30,686 nt of DNA, taken from NCBI GenBank assembly GCA_964361645.1, contig CAYIBK010000011.1, positions 1 to 30,686 on the forward strand, written 5' to 3'. Below are positions 1-6,856 of this stretch, piece by piece. A program made the position numbers and the translations under genes. Numbering within the stretch: position 1 is the first letter of the stretch; each line of letters starts with the position of its first letter. A model generated the notes under the pieces. The model was given only the letters and a program-made list of their open reading frames with translations. It ran no database searches and was not told the DNA's origin. This stretch comes from 2-01-FULL-39-33 sp964361645 (GTDB lineage Bacteria > Patescibacteriota > Patescibacteriia > 2-01-FULL-39-33).

Positions 1-1
1 A

Positions 2-676
2 TTTGCTGATTTAAAAGAAGAAGAGATAGTAGCACTTGGCGAATTAAGGCCAGTTGATAGAATGGTTTCCAAGGAGGATTATGATATTTTTACCGCCAAC
101 AATAGCCCCGAAAGAAAAGAACAAGCTATTGATTATTGCCATAAAACTTTAAAGAAATATAATTTAGAAATGAAGTTGGTGGACTGTTATTTTTCCTATG
201 ATGACAGCCGGTTAACTTTTGCTTTTATTGCTGATGGCCGGGTTGATTTTAGAAATTTAGTGAAGGATTTAACCAGACATTTTCAAAAATCAGTTAGATT
301 GCATCAATTGGGCGTGCGCGATGAAGCTAAGATTTCTGGGGATATCGGTTCTTGTGGTCAAGGGTTGTGTTGTAAGGGTCATTTGAAAAAATTGGGTAAT
401 GTTACTTCCGATTATGCGGAAAACCAACAAGTGGCTCATCGCGGTTCGGAAAGGCTTTCTGGCATTTGTGGGCGCCTTAAATGTTGCTTGGCTTATGAAA
501 ATGATCTTTATCGGGAATTAGCTGATAAGTTGCCGGTTATCGGTACTAGGGTTAAAACTAAGCATGGCCGAGGAAAAATCATCAGCCACCATATTCTTCG
601 TAGTAGTGTGAATGTGGAAATAGATGCGGGAAAAGAAGGAGACAGAAGAATTATTGTGGAAGTTCCAATCAAATAA
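2..676 (+). CDS. ricT: RicT/YaaT-like PSP1-domain protein, 5' truncated by window edge
   Basis: The reading frame is open from base 2, so the visible protein is the C-terminal part of a gene that starts outside the window; an internal ATG at 62 is not needed as a start. It contains two cysteine clusters, C-G-Q-G-L-C-C and C-G-R-L-K-C-C, separated by about 40 residues, which is the hallmark of the PSP1 C-terminal domain of RicT/YaaT. In Bacillus, RicT joins RicA and RicF in a complex that carries iron-sulfur clusters and affects RNA processing. Here no RicA or RicF partner is visible. The cysteines are intact, so cluster binding is plausible. A hairpin terminator follows the stop codon. Confidence 0.85.
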   Translation, partial: FADLKEEEIVALGELRPVDRMVSKEDYDIFTANNSPERKEQAIDYCHKTLKKYNLEMKLVDCYFSYDDSRLTFAFIADGRVDFRNLVKDLTRHFQKSVRLHQLGVRDEAKISGDIGSCGQGLCCKGHLKKLGNVTSDYAENQQVAHRGSERLSGICGRLKCCLAYENDLYRELADKLPVIGTRVKTKHGRGKIISHHILRSSVNVEIDAGKEGDRRIIVEVPIK

Positions 677-690
677 GATATTTAGATTTA

Positions 691-727
691 AAATAAGCCG
701 GAGTAATATCCGGTTTATTTTTATTTT
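691..727 (+). terminator. Rho-independent terminator after ricT
   Basis: Arms AAATAA-G-CCGGA and TCCGG-TTTATTT around a GTAATA loop, followed by a T-rich tail, beginning 15 bases after the ricT stop. Confidence 0.7.
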
Positions 728-790
728 ACTCACGAAATATTATGGGCGTTAGCCCATAGATGAAGTATTTTCTACTGTCTTCATCTAATT

Positions 791-848
791 GTCATCCCGA
801 GCGTAGTCGAGGGATCCCTCCACTTCACTTCGTTTCGGTCGGGATGAC
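791..848. repeat. Dispersed palindromic repeat, family B (GTCATCCCGA ends)
   Basis: A 58-bp element with perfect 10-bp inverted ends, GTCATCCCGA at 791-800 and TCGGGATGAC at 839-848, and a centre containing GGGATCCC-like sequence. Half of a similar element is nested at 14507-14533. It lies between the ricT terminator and gap and encodes nothing recognisable. Confidence 0.8.
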
Positions 849-881
849 AAAATTTAGTTCATAAGACAGCGGTTTTTTTTA

Positions 882-912
882 TTGTCATTTTTTGTTATAA
901 TTTAATTATAAG
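882..912 (+). promoter_or_regulatory. Weak candidate promoter for gap
   Basis: TTGTCA at 882-887 and TATAAG at 907-912 with a 19-bp spacer; an alternative TATAAT at 896-901 is too close to that -35. Assigned mainly because it lies 25-50 bases before gap. Confidence 0.35.
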
Positions 913-934
913 TAATTAATTTCAATTTAAATTT

Positions 935-1942
935 ATGAAGAGAATAGCAATTAATGGCTTTGGCCGTATTGGCCGAGCTGCTTTTAAGGTGGCTTTAGCT
1001 AAAAAAAATGTCAAGGTAGTAGCCATAAATGATTTAACCACGCCGGCCATGTTGGCTTATTTATTGCAATACGATACGGTTTATGGCCGTTATGATAAAA
1101 AAGTTCAAGCTGTTAAAAATGGCCTTAAGGTTGACGGGGTGTTTTATCCGGTTTTATCAGAAAAAGATCCCAGTCGATTACCCTGGAAAGATTTAAAAGT
1201 TGATGTGGTTTTGGAATGCACCGGCCACTTTACTAGTTCGCAGTCATCACAAGCACATCTAAATGCCGGAGCTAAACGAGTTATTATTTCAGCGCCAGCC
1301 AAAGACGAGGCTACTCAAACCATGGTTTATGGCACAGATTATTCTGATGAATGTATCAAAAAAGGAAAATGTAAGCCAATTATTTCTATGGCTTCTTGTA
1401 CCACCAATTGCATTGCTCCAGCCATTCAAGTTTTGGAATCATCATTTGGCGTAGAAAAAGCGATTATGACAACTGTGCACGCTTATACCTCCACTCAGAA
1501 TTTAGTAGATGGCCCAAGCCAAGAAATAAGTCGAACCAGGGCTTCAGCCAATAATCTTATTCCCACCTCAACTGGTGCCGCCATTGCTACCACTAAAGTT
1601 ATACCAAAATTACAAAATAAGTTTGATGGCATTTCTATCCGTGTGCCTGTTATTTGTGGTTCGCTCTCTGATATTACCGCTGTTTTAAAAAAATCGGTTA
1701 CAGTTGAAGAAGTTAATAAAGCTTTTAAAGATGCTGCCAAAACCCCCATGTTTAAGGGCATACTAGATGTCAGTGATGATCATCGAGTTTCTTCTGATTA
1801 CATAGGTGATTCTCATTCATCAATTATTGATTTGGAATTTACCAGGGTAGTGGGAGGTAATTTGGTAAAAGTTTTGGCTTGGTATGATAATGAATTGGCT
1901 TATTCAACTAGACTAGTAGAAATGTCTGCTAATTTGAAATAA
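935..1942 (+). CDS. gap: Glyceraldehyde-3-phosphate dehydrogenase, type I
   Basis: Oxidises and phosphorylates glyceraldehyde 3-phosphate to 1,3-bisphosphoglycerate with NAD(P)+ in cytosolic glycolysis. The N-terminal Rossmann motif I-N-G-F-G-R-I-G-R spans residues 6-14. The catalytic motif S-C-T-T-N places the nucleophile at Cys155, and the partner histidine is His182 in T-V-H-A-Y-T. The C-terminal W-Y-D-N-E motif is present. At 335 aa it has the usual family length. The ATG start gives the canonical N-terminus; there is no clear Shine-Dalgarno sequence, only an AT-rich leader. The gene stands alone: other glycolytic genes are not adjacent, and the next genes run on the opposite strand. Confidence 0.97.
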   Translation: MKRIAINGFGRIGRAAFKVALAKKNVKVVAINDLTTPAMLAYLLQYDTVYGRYDKKVQAVKNGLKVDGVFYPVLSEKDPSRLPWKDLKVDVVLECTGHFTSSQSSQAHLNAGAKRVIISAPAKDEATQTMVYGTDYSDECIKKGKCKPIISMASCTTNCIAPAIQVLESSFGVEKAIMTTVHAYTSTQNLVDGPSQEISRTRASANNLIPTSTGAAIATTKVIPKLQNKFDGISIRVPVICGSLSDITAVLKKSVTVEEVNKAFKDAAKTPMFKGILDVSDDHRVSSDYIGDSHSSIIDLEFTRVVGGNLVKVLAWYDNELAYSTRLVEMSANLK

Positions 1943-1948
1943 AAATTC

Positions 1949-2009
1949 ACCCCATGGAGTAGGCAACTTGGTTGCCAAAAATCCTGAAAGGATTTTTACT
2001 CCATAGGGT
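1949..2009. repeat. Cloverleaf-like nested inverted repeat between convergent genes
   Basis: An outer stem pairs 1949-1961 with 1997-2009 (13 positions, one mismatch). Inside are two further hairpins back to back: GGCAAC/GTTGCC (1962-1967 with 1971-1976) and AAAAATCCT/AGGATTTTT (1977-1985 with 1989-1997). The three stems would form a three-way junction in RNA or a branched cruciform in DNA. It starts six bases after the gap stop. Confidence 0.75.
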
Positions 2010-2018
2010 AAAAATAAA

Positions 2019-2044
2019 AAACCCGTCTTTATATAGGCGGGTTT
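2019..2044 (-). terminator. Terminator for the minus-strand gene ending at 2049
   Basis: AAACCCG at 2019-2025 pairs with CGGGTTT at 2038-2044. Read on the minus strand the hairpin is followed by a run of Ts, as expected for an intrinsic terminator; on the plus strand the tail is poorer, so it probably acts mainly on the minus-strand transcript. Confidence 0.75.
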
Positions 2045-2048
2045 GTGG

Positions 2049-2516
2049 TTAGTGGATAGTTTCCTTTTTTTCTTCTTCTAATTCTCCAGGCAATAGTTCT
2101 TCATAATCATCATCTATAATTACTCCCTCTCCATCAAAATCTTCTATAGGTATACGGCTCAGTAATCCTTCATATAATTGAGAAATGGTGGACAAGATGT
2201 CGCTTAGAGCCCAATGGATGGCGGAAAAAGCGTTGTTGAAGATATTTTGATTGTCTATCACTATTTCATCCACAAAAGCGAAAACATCAACTGAGTATTC
2301 AATACCTCTGGTATCGCCAGTGATCATAATATGGAAATCTAATTTTATTTTTTTAGCCTGGGATGATTTAGCTACTATTTCTGAAATAAACTTATCCAAA
2401 ATAGCCATTTGAAAAGGAAAGATCTGAGTTCGTTTATCAACATAAATCCTGCCTTTAAACCATCTTTTTTGGATTGGAATGAAATTATAATCGTCAATAG
2501 TTATAAGTTTAAACAT
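2049..2516 (-). CDS. Hypothetical protein with acidic tail, likely paralogue of the 2731-3264 product
   Basis: A 155-aa protein of no family I recognise. A globular alpha/beta-looking N-terminal part ends in a helix with the signature F-N-N-A-F-S-A-I-H-W-A-L, followed by a strongly acidic tail containing D-F-D-G-E-G and runs of D and E. The gene immediately upstream (2731-3264) has the same layout: a matching helix (F-D-N-V-F-I-A-I-H-N-A-L) and tail start (D-L-E-G-E-G). There is no signal peptide or membrane segment, so it is probably cytosolic. The ATG at 2516 is preceded by GGAGGT at five bases' distance and by its own promoter. Function unknown; an adaptor or charge-based binding role is only a guess. 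Confidence 0.75.
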   Translation of the reverse strand: MFKLITIDDYNFIPIQKRWFKGRIYVDKRTQIFPFQMAILDKFISEIVAKSSQAKKIKLDFHIMITGDTRGIEYSVDVFAFVDEIVIDNQNIFNNAFSAIHWALSDILSTISQLYEGLLSRIPIEDFDGEGVIIDDDYEELLPGELEEEKKETIH

Positions 2517-2550
2517 AGGACACCTCCAGTCTTTTTAAGGTACTCCTATT

Positions 2551-2579
2551 GGTATACCTGATTTTTAATAATTTGTAAA
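2551..2579 (-). promoter_or_regulatory. Candidate sigma-70 promoter for the 2049-2516 gene
   Basis: On the minus strand TTTACA (2574-2579) and TATACC (2551-2556) are separated by 17 bp and lie 35-63 bases before the ATG. Confidence 0.5.
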
Positions 2580-2588
2580 ATGAATTTG

Positions 2589-2632
2589 ACTGCGGTCTAA
2601 AGACCGCAGTACCTGCCTGCCGGTAGGCAGGT
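2589..2632. repeat. Two adjacent GC-rich palindromes
   Basis: ACTGCGGTCT at 2589-2598 is mirrored at 2601-2610, and directly after it ACCTGCCT at 2611-2618 is mirrored by AGGCAGGT at 2625-2632. They stand out sharply in an AT-rich region between two minus-strand genes and may be an attenuator or insulator, or a dispersed repeat. Confidence 0.7.
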
Positions 2633-2730
2633 CCGCCGACAATATTATTCCTCATACTGGTCTTCATCTCCCGGCTTAAAAGCCAGGGGTATTCGACCAG
2701 CAACATTATAAAAAACCGCCAACACTTAAG

Positions 2731-3264
2731 TTAGCGGTTACCATTTTTATCATCTTGGTCTCCCAGGATTTCATCAATGGCTTGGCCTAATTGGCGCAAC
2801 TTTTTTTCTTGTCTTTTGTCTTTTGTCTTTTTGGGAGGGCTTTCTTCTTGGCCCTCTTCATCGCTTTCGCCGGTTTCATCATCATAGTAATCTCCCTCGC
2901 CTTCTAAATCACTATTAACCGAACCATAAGAAAACTCATTGTTGACGCTTAAGTAAAACATAGCGCTTAAAGCATTGTGAATAGCTATAAATACATTATC
3001 AAAAGTTCCGCAGAAATCGTAATTCTGGTTTTTATTGTAGAAATAACCAATAATATTTACTTCTTCATTTTTCAATCTGGTAACATTAATATCAATATTA
3101 GAGCCAACACTGCAATAAAACATTATTCTTTCGAAGAAACTTTCTAACATATCAATTTGAAAAAAATCCAAACCAATAGGTTTGGCAATATAAATTACAG
3201 CCGAACTACTGTTATGCTCAAAAGTCAACAGCACATATTCATTAACATAGGTTATATTAGCCAT
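2731..3264 (-). CDS. Hypothetical protein with acidic then basic tail, likely paralogue of the 2049-2516 product
   Basis: A 177-aa protein with no recognised family. Residues 1 to about 115 form a presumed globular domain ending in the helix F-D-N-V-F-I-A-I-H-N-A-L-S, shared in pattern with the downstream gene. An acidic segment follows (D-L-E-G-E-G, then many D/E), then a lysine-rich patch and a last helix. I chose the ATG at 3264 (M-A-N-I-T) rather than a TTG nine codons upstream, because a purine-rich Shine-Dalgarno tract (AGGGAAGGAAAAGG) lies just before it. It shares strand with its likely paralogue, 214 bases away, but each has its own promoter-like sequence. Confidence 0.75.
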   Translation of the reverse strand: MANITYVNEYVLLTFEHNSSSAVIYIAKPIGLDFFQIDMLESFFERIMFYCSVGSNIDINVTRLKNEEVNIIGYFYNKNQNYDFCGTFDNVFIAIHNALSAMFYLSVNNEFSYGSVNSDLEGEGDYYDDETGESDEEGQEESPPKKTKDKRQEKKLRQLGQAIDEILGDQDDKNGNR

Positions 3265-3329
3265 TCCTTTTCCTTCCCTCTGGTTTATCAAAGAACAAAT
3301 AATGATTCTTTATTATTACAGAATAATAG

Positions 3330-3359
3330 ATTTAAGGCAAATACCTGAGACATTGACAA
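3330..3359 (-). promoter_or_regulatory. Candidate promoter for the 2731-3264 gene
   Basis: On the minus strand TTGTCA (3354-3359), an 18-bp spacer and TTAAAT (3330-3335). The -35 shares bases with the -35 of the plus-strand promoter at 3353-3381. Confidence 0.45.
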
Positions 3360-3381
3360 AGGTGGGGCTAGTAGTTAAAAT
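3353..3381 (+). promoter_or_regulatory. Promoter upstream of secD
   Basis: Consensus TTGACA at 3353-3358, a 17-bp spacer and TAAAAT at 3376-3381. It would give a leader of about 155 bases before secD, containing a hairpin around 3459-3480 (GAGGGA/TCCCTC). Confidence 0.65.
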
Positions 3382-3517
3382 CAATTCTAGTTATTTGTGT
3401 AACCCAGAAGCCATAAAAATGTCAAATTATGTTCTAGTGGTGTTATACTAAAGTTTTAGAGGGAAGAATTTTCTTCTCCCTCCAAATTCTTGCAAAATTC
3501 TTCTATTTTTGATAAAT

Positions 3518-3523
3518 TATAAT
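3518..3523 (+). promoter_or_regulatory. Second -10-like element close to secD
   Basis: A perfect TATAAT 22 bases before the secD ATG, without a good -35 at 16-18 bp (TTGCAA lies 22 bp away). It could be a proximal start or chance in an AT-rich leader. Confidence 0.35.
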
Positions 3524-3545
3524 AGATTTTAAGACTTATTCACCA

Positions 3546-5369
3546 ATGACCGAAAATCCATTTAAAAATATTTTTAAACCTGGTCCGCGGGGCAAAATCC
3601 GTTGGACTGTTTTTGCTATTGCTGTCTTGTTTTTAGTTATGTTATTTATTGATGTTATTGGAGCAAATAACATAATTGCCAAAGGTATTGATAGCACTCT
3701 TAGTTCAGTCCCAGTGGTGCGTGATTTGAAAATATGGCCTCAAATAGAAACCAATTCACTAGATAATACCAAAAATCTTAAATTTAAAAATATTGGCGGG
3801 GTTGATTTAATCTCTTATGGCTTTCCTTTTAAATTAGGATTAGATCTTCGTGGCGGAGCTCATTTGATCTATGAAGCTGATGTTTCCAAAATTAATTCTG
3901 CTGATAGGTCTAATTCTTTAGCTGGCGTGAGGGATGTTATTGAGAGAAGAGTTAATGCTTTGGGAGTTTCTGAACCAGTTATTCAAACTAATCAGGTTGG
4001 AGATAGATGGCGTGTGATTGTGGAATTAGCTGGCGTGACAGATGTTAATCAGGCTATCAAAATGATTGGGGAAACGCCACTTTTGGAATTTAAAGAAGAA
4101 AATACTCAGGCTAGTAATTTAACTGCCGAACAACAAGCTCAACTAGATAAACTTAATCAAGAAGTTAAAGATAGGGCGGAAAACGTTTTGAAGCAAATTT
4201 TAGCCGGCGCTGATTTTCCTACCCTAGCTAAACAATATTCAGAGGACCCGGGCAGTAAAGATAACGGGGGATTTTATGGTGGGATTAAAAGGGGGACTTT
4301 TGTGCCGGAGTATGAAGATGTTTTATTTAATAAAATGAAGACGGGCGAGGTTTATCCTCAATTAGTTCTATCTCAATTTGGTTATCATATTATTAAAAAA
4401 GAAGTGGTAACTGGTGAAGGCGATAATTTAGCTATTGATACTCGCCATATATTATTTAAAACTAAAACCGCAGCTGATATTGGCATTGTTTTAGAGCCTG
4501 AGTGGAAAACCACCCAGTTAACAGGTAAGCAATTAAAGAGGGCTAGTGTTGAATTAGCTCAAAATTCTGGTGTGCCCCAAGTATCATTGGAATTTAATAG
4601 CGAGGGCACCGAACTATTTGCGCAGTTAACTAAAAATAACACCGGTAAACTACTAGCTATTTTCTTGGATGGTCAGCCCATTAGCATACCCAGAGTCAAC
4701 GAGCCTATTTTATCAGGGCAAGCTGTTATTTCTGGTAGCTTTACCATTAAGGAGGCAAAATTATTAGCCCAAAGATTAAATGCTGGTGCCTTGCCCGTGC
4801 CTATTAAGTTAATATCTCAAACAACAGTGGGTGCTACTTTGGGCAATGATTCGGTGCAAAAAAGTTTAGTAGCTGGTTTTTGGGGTTTGATTTTAGTAGC
4901 TATATTTATGATCCTTTATTATCGTCTGCCAGGCGTTCTATCGATAGTAGCCTTGTTAATATATACAGTTATTGTTTTGGCTTTATTTAAATTGATACCG
5001 GTTACTTTAACTTTAGCTGGTATTGCCGGATTTATCTTATCAATTGGTATGGCGGTGGACGCTAATGTTTTAATTTTTGAAAGGTTAAAAGAAGAATTAA
5101 GAGCTGGCCGTGATTTAGTTACAGCCGTAGAACAAGGCTTTAGAAGAGCATGGAGTTCTGTTAGGGATTCTAATGTTTCCTCGCTTATTACTTGTGCCAT
5201 TCTTTTCTGGTTTGGCAGTAGCATTGTTAAGGGTTTTGCCCTAACTCTGGCTATTGGTGTTATTATTTCTATGTTTTCGGCTATCACCATTACTAGGCAG
5301 CTTTTAAGACTAGTTGCTAAATGGAAGATTAGTAAAGTGGCTTGGCTTTATGGCGTCAAAAATAAATAA
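3546..5369 (+). CDS. secD: SecD protein translocase subunit with inserted parvulin-like (PpiC) domain
   Basis: SecD works with SecF at the SecYEG channel and uses the proton motive force to aid late protein export. Residues 22-40 are the first membrane helix; the D-L-R-G-G motif is at 100-104; five further helices lie in 440-590 with G-M-A-V-D-A-N-V near 501-508. At 607 aa it is well above the roughly 400-550 aa of compact SecDs. The excess is an insert at about 190-310 in the extracytoplasmic P1 region with parvulin hallmarks: G-A-D-F (221-224), Y-S-E-D-P-G-S (231-237), G-G (241-242), R-G-T-F-V-P-E (249-255), F-G-Y-H-I-I-K (278-284). It is therefore likely a translocase subunit fused to a prolyl isomerase-like chaperone. 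secF follows after five bases. Confidence 0.95.
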   Translation: MTENPFKNIFKPGPRGKIRWTVFAIAVLFLVMLFIDVIGANNIIAKGIDSTLSSVPVVRDLKIWPQIETNSLDNTKNLKFKNIGGVDLISYGFPFKLGLDLRGGAHLIYEADVSKINSADRSNSLAGVRDVIERRVNALGVSEPVIQTNQVGDRWRVIVELAGVTDVNQAIKMIGETPLLEFKEENTQASNLTAEQQAQLDKLNQEVKDRAENVLKQILAGADFPTLAKQYSEDPGSKDNGGFYGGIKRGTFVPEYEDVLFNKMKTGEVYPQLVLSQFGYHIIKKEVVTGEGDNLAIDTRHILFKTKTAADIGIVLEPEWKTTQLTGKQLKRASVELAQNSGVPQVSLEFNSEGTELFAQLTKNNTGKLLAIFLDGQPISIPRVNEPILSGQAVISGSFTIKEAKLLAQRLNAGALPVPIKLISQTTVGATLGNDSVQKSLVAGFWGLILVAIFMILYYRLPGVLSIVALLIYTVIVLALFKLIPVTLTLAGIAGFILSIGMAVDANVLIFERLKEELRAGRDLVTAVEQGFRRAWSSVRDSNVSSLITCAILFWFGSSIVKGFALTLAIGVIISMFSAITITRQLLRLVAKWKISKVAWLYGVKNK

Positions 5370-5374
5370 TTGTT

Positions 5375-6298
5375 ATGAAATTAAATATCATTCAAAATAG
5401 AAAATATAATTATGCCTTGTCTGGCGTGTTAGCCTTGGTAAGTATTTTAAGTTTAATTACTTGGGGTTTAAAACCAGGTATTGATTTTACTGGTGGAAGT
5501 TTACTAGAATTAAGCTTTAAAAATGAACGCCCATCCATTGAGGCAATACAAAACTCATTATCTAATCTTAATTTGGGAGAGATAAAAGTTCAACCTTCTG
5601 GTGATAAAAATAATCTCTTAAGATTTAAAGATGTAGATGAAAATACTCATCAAGCAATATTAAAAAATCTATTTGAAACATTTAAAGAATCAAGTGATAA
5701 TTCTAGCTTAGTTTCCGAAGAAAAATTTGAATCAGTCGGCCCAATTATGGGCAAAGAATTACAAGATAAGGCTTGGATGGCAATATTTTTAGCCTCAATC
5801 ATGATTGTCTTGTATATCGCTTATGCTTTCAGGAAAGTTTCTAAACCAGTTGAGTCTTGGAAATTCGGCTTATCGGCTATTGTGGCTTTAATTCATGATC
5901 TTTTATTGGTAACTGGTTTATTTTCTATTTTAGGTCATTTTTTTGGCATTGAGGTTGATAGCTTGTTTATTACTGCTCTTTTAACCATTTTAGGATTTTC
6001 TGTTCATGATACTATTGTAGTGTTTGATAGAACCAGAGAAAATTTATCCAAACATTATAGTTCAAATTTTGAAGAAGTGGTAAACGACAGTATTAATCAA
6101 ACAGTCACTAGATCAATTAATACTTCTTTAACTGTATTTATAGTCTTGACAACTTTATATATATTTGGCGGGTCAACAATTTCTAATTTTGTCCTGGCTC
6201 TTATTGCCGGCATTATATTTGGAACATACTCTTCAATTTTTGTGGCTAGTCCTATAGTAGTGACTTGGTATTATTGGGATAAAAAATTAAAAAAATAA
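5375..6298 (+). CDS. secF: SecF protein translocase subunit
   Basis: Partner of SecD in the SecDF complex at the Sec translocon. The first membrane helix is at about residues 13-31, followed by G-I-D-F-T-G-G (35-41), an extracytoplasmic domain to about residue 130, and five more helices. The conserved fourth-helix motif G-F-S-V-H-D-T-I-V-V-F-D-R is at 207-219, with Asp212 in the place of the proton-relay aspartate. The 307-aa length is normal. It starts five bases after the secD stop, so the two are surely co-transcribed and probably translationally coupled, and a hairpin terminator follows. Confidence 0.97.
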   Translation: MKLNIIQNRKYNYALSGVLALVSILSLITWGLKPGIDFTGGSLLELSFKNERPSIEAIQNSLSNLNLGEIKVQPSGDKNNLLRFKDVDENTHQAILKNLFETFKESSDNSSLVSEEKFESVGPIMGKELQDKAWMAIFLASIMIVLYIAYAFRKVSKPVESWKFGLSAIVALIHDLLLVTGLFSILGHFFGIEVDSLFITALLTILGFSVHDTIVVFDRTRENLSKHYSSNFEEVVNDSINQTVTRSINTSLTVFIVLTTLYIFGGSTISNFVLALIAGIIFGTYSSIFVASPIVVTWYYWDKKLKK

Positions 6299-6326
6299 AA
6301 TCTATTATATAATTCATTATAAAAAG

Positions 6327-6366
6327 AGTCGTTCCTATTATCTTGGAACGACTTTTGTTTTTCTTA
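6327..6366 (+). terminator. Terminator after secF, possibly bidirectional
   Basis: AGTCGTTCC (6327-6335) pairs with GGAACGACT (6345-6353), followed by TTTTGTTTTTCTT. The flanking A-rich left side could also serve the convergent minus-strand gene. Confidence 0.85.
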
Positions 6367-6621
6367 AAAAAAGTGATATTGTTTTGATCTTTTTTTACGA
6401 ATAATAAATTGTTTGATTACTTTTGGTTTTTCTTGGTCCTTATCTTTTTTTATTTTGCAATAAACCCTAGTGTAATCTTGGCTTAATTGAAGTTCTTGCG
6501 CTGCCGCCTTTAATCGTTTGATAGCTTCTTTGTTATTTTTGAAATTATCAGTAATTTGACGACCAACATGAATTGTTCTACCTTCTTTCTTACAGTAAAC
6601 ATCGAGATGATAAGTAGGCAT
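6364..6621 (-). CDS. Hypothetical small basic protein
   Basis: 85 aa, rich in Lys and Arg, especially in the second half (K-I-K-K-D-K-D-Q-E-K and R-K-K-R-S-K). It has no membrane helix or signal peptide. The N-terminal half looks like a small alpha/beta unit, with strand-like Y-H-L-D-V-Y-C and a helix around residues 30-47. A nucleic-acid-binding role is possible from the charge, but this is inference. AGGAG lies 14 bases before the ATG, a rather long spacing. It has its own promoter, back to back with that of the sigma region 4 gene, and its end lies on the secF terminator. I do not recognise a family. Confidence 0.7.
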   Translation of the reverse strand: MPTYHLDVYCKKEGRTIHVGRQITDNFKNNKEAIKRLKAAAQELQLSQDYTRVYCKIKKDKDQEKPKVIKQFIIRKKRSKQYHFF

Positions 6622-6661
6622 TTCTTAAGATCTCTCTCCTCTGATTAAGGCTTGTTACTAC

Positions 6662-6690
6662 TTTTTAATACATTTATGATTATTTGTCAA
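6662..6690 (-). promoter_or_regulatory. Promoter for the 6364-6621 gene
   Basis: On the minus strand, consensus TTGACA (6685-6690), a 17-bp spacer and TAAAAA (6662-6667), about 40-70 bases upstream of the ATG. Confidence 0.65.
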
Positions 6691-6741
6691 TTTAAGCGTA
6701 ATGGGCCAACAGCTTGGCTTAAAGCGCTTTTGTTGACAAAT
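6682..6741. promoter_or_regulatory. Nested dyad between divergent promoters, candidate operator
   Basis: ATTTGTCAA (6682-6690) mirrors TTGACAAAT (6733-6741); inside, TTTAAGC (6691-6697) mirrors GCTTAAA (6717-6723), and GCCAA/TTGGC (6705-6709, 6714-6718) forms a central palindrome. The outer arms include the two -35 boxes, so part of the symmetry follows from the promoters; the inner arms do not. Confidence 0.4.
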
Positions 6742-6761
6742 AGAATTATTTTTGATATAAT
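6733..6761 (+). promoter_or_regulatory. Perfect-consensus sigma-70 promoter for the sigma-4/HARE gene
   Basis: TTGACA at 6733-6738, exactly 17 bp, TATAAT at 6756-6761: a full match to the housekeeping consensus. The transcript would have a leader of about 90 bases. Confidence 0.85.
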
Positions 6762-6787
6762 TAAGATGAAAAGTTAAATAAATTACT

Positions 6788-6809
6788 TTTTGGCTTTATT
6801 TAGCCAAAA
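6788..6809 (+). promoter_or_regulatory. Leader hairpin before the sigma-4/HARE gene
   Basis: TTTTGGCT pairs with AGCCAAAA around a six-base loop, about 47 bases before the ATG. Only a weak T-rich stretch follows, so an attenuator role is uncertain. Confidence 0.4.
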
Positions 6810-6856
6810 TATATCATAATCACCATGCGGATATGAGATTTTAATACATTTTATCT

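Noticed and set aside
2509..2706. Minus-strand open frame of 65 codons between the acidic-tail genes
   Set aside because: It runs through the two palindromes and overlaps the start and ribosome site of the 2049-2516 gene; no sign of coding.
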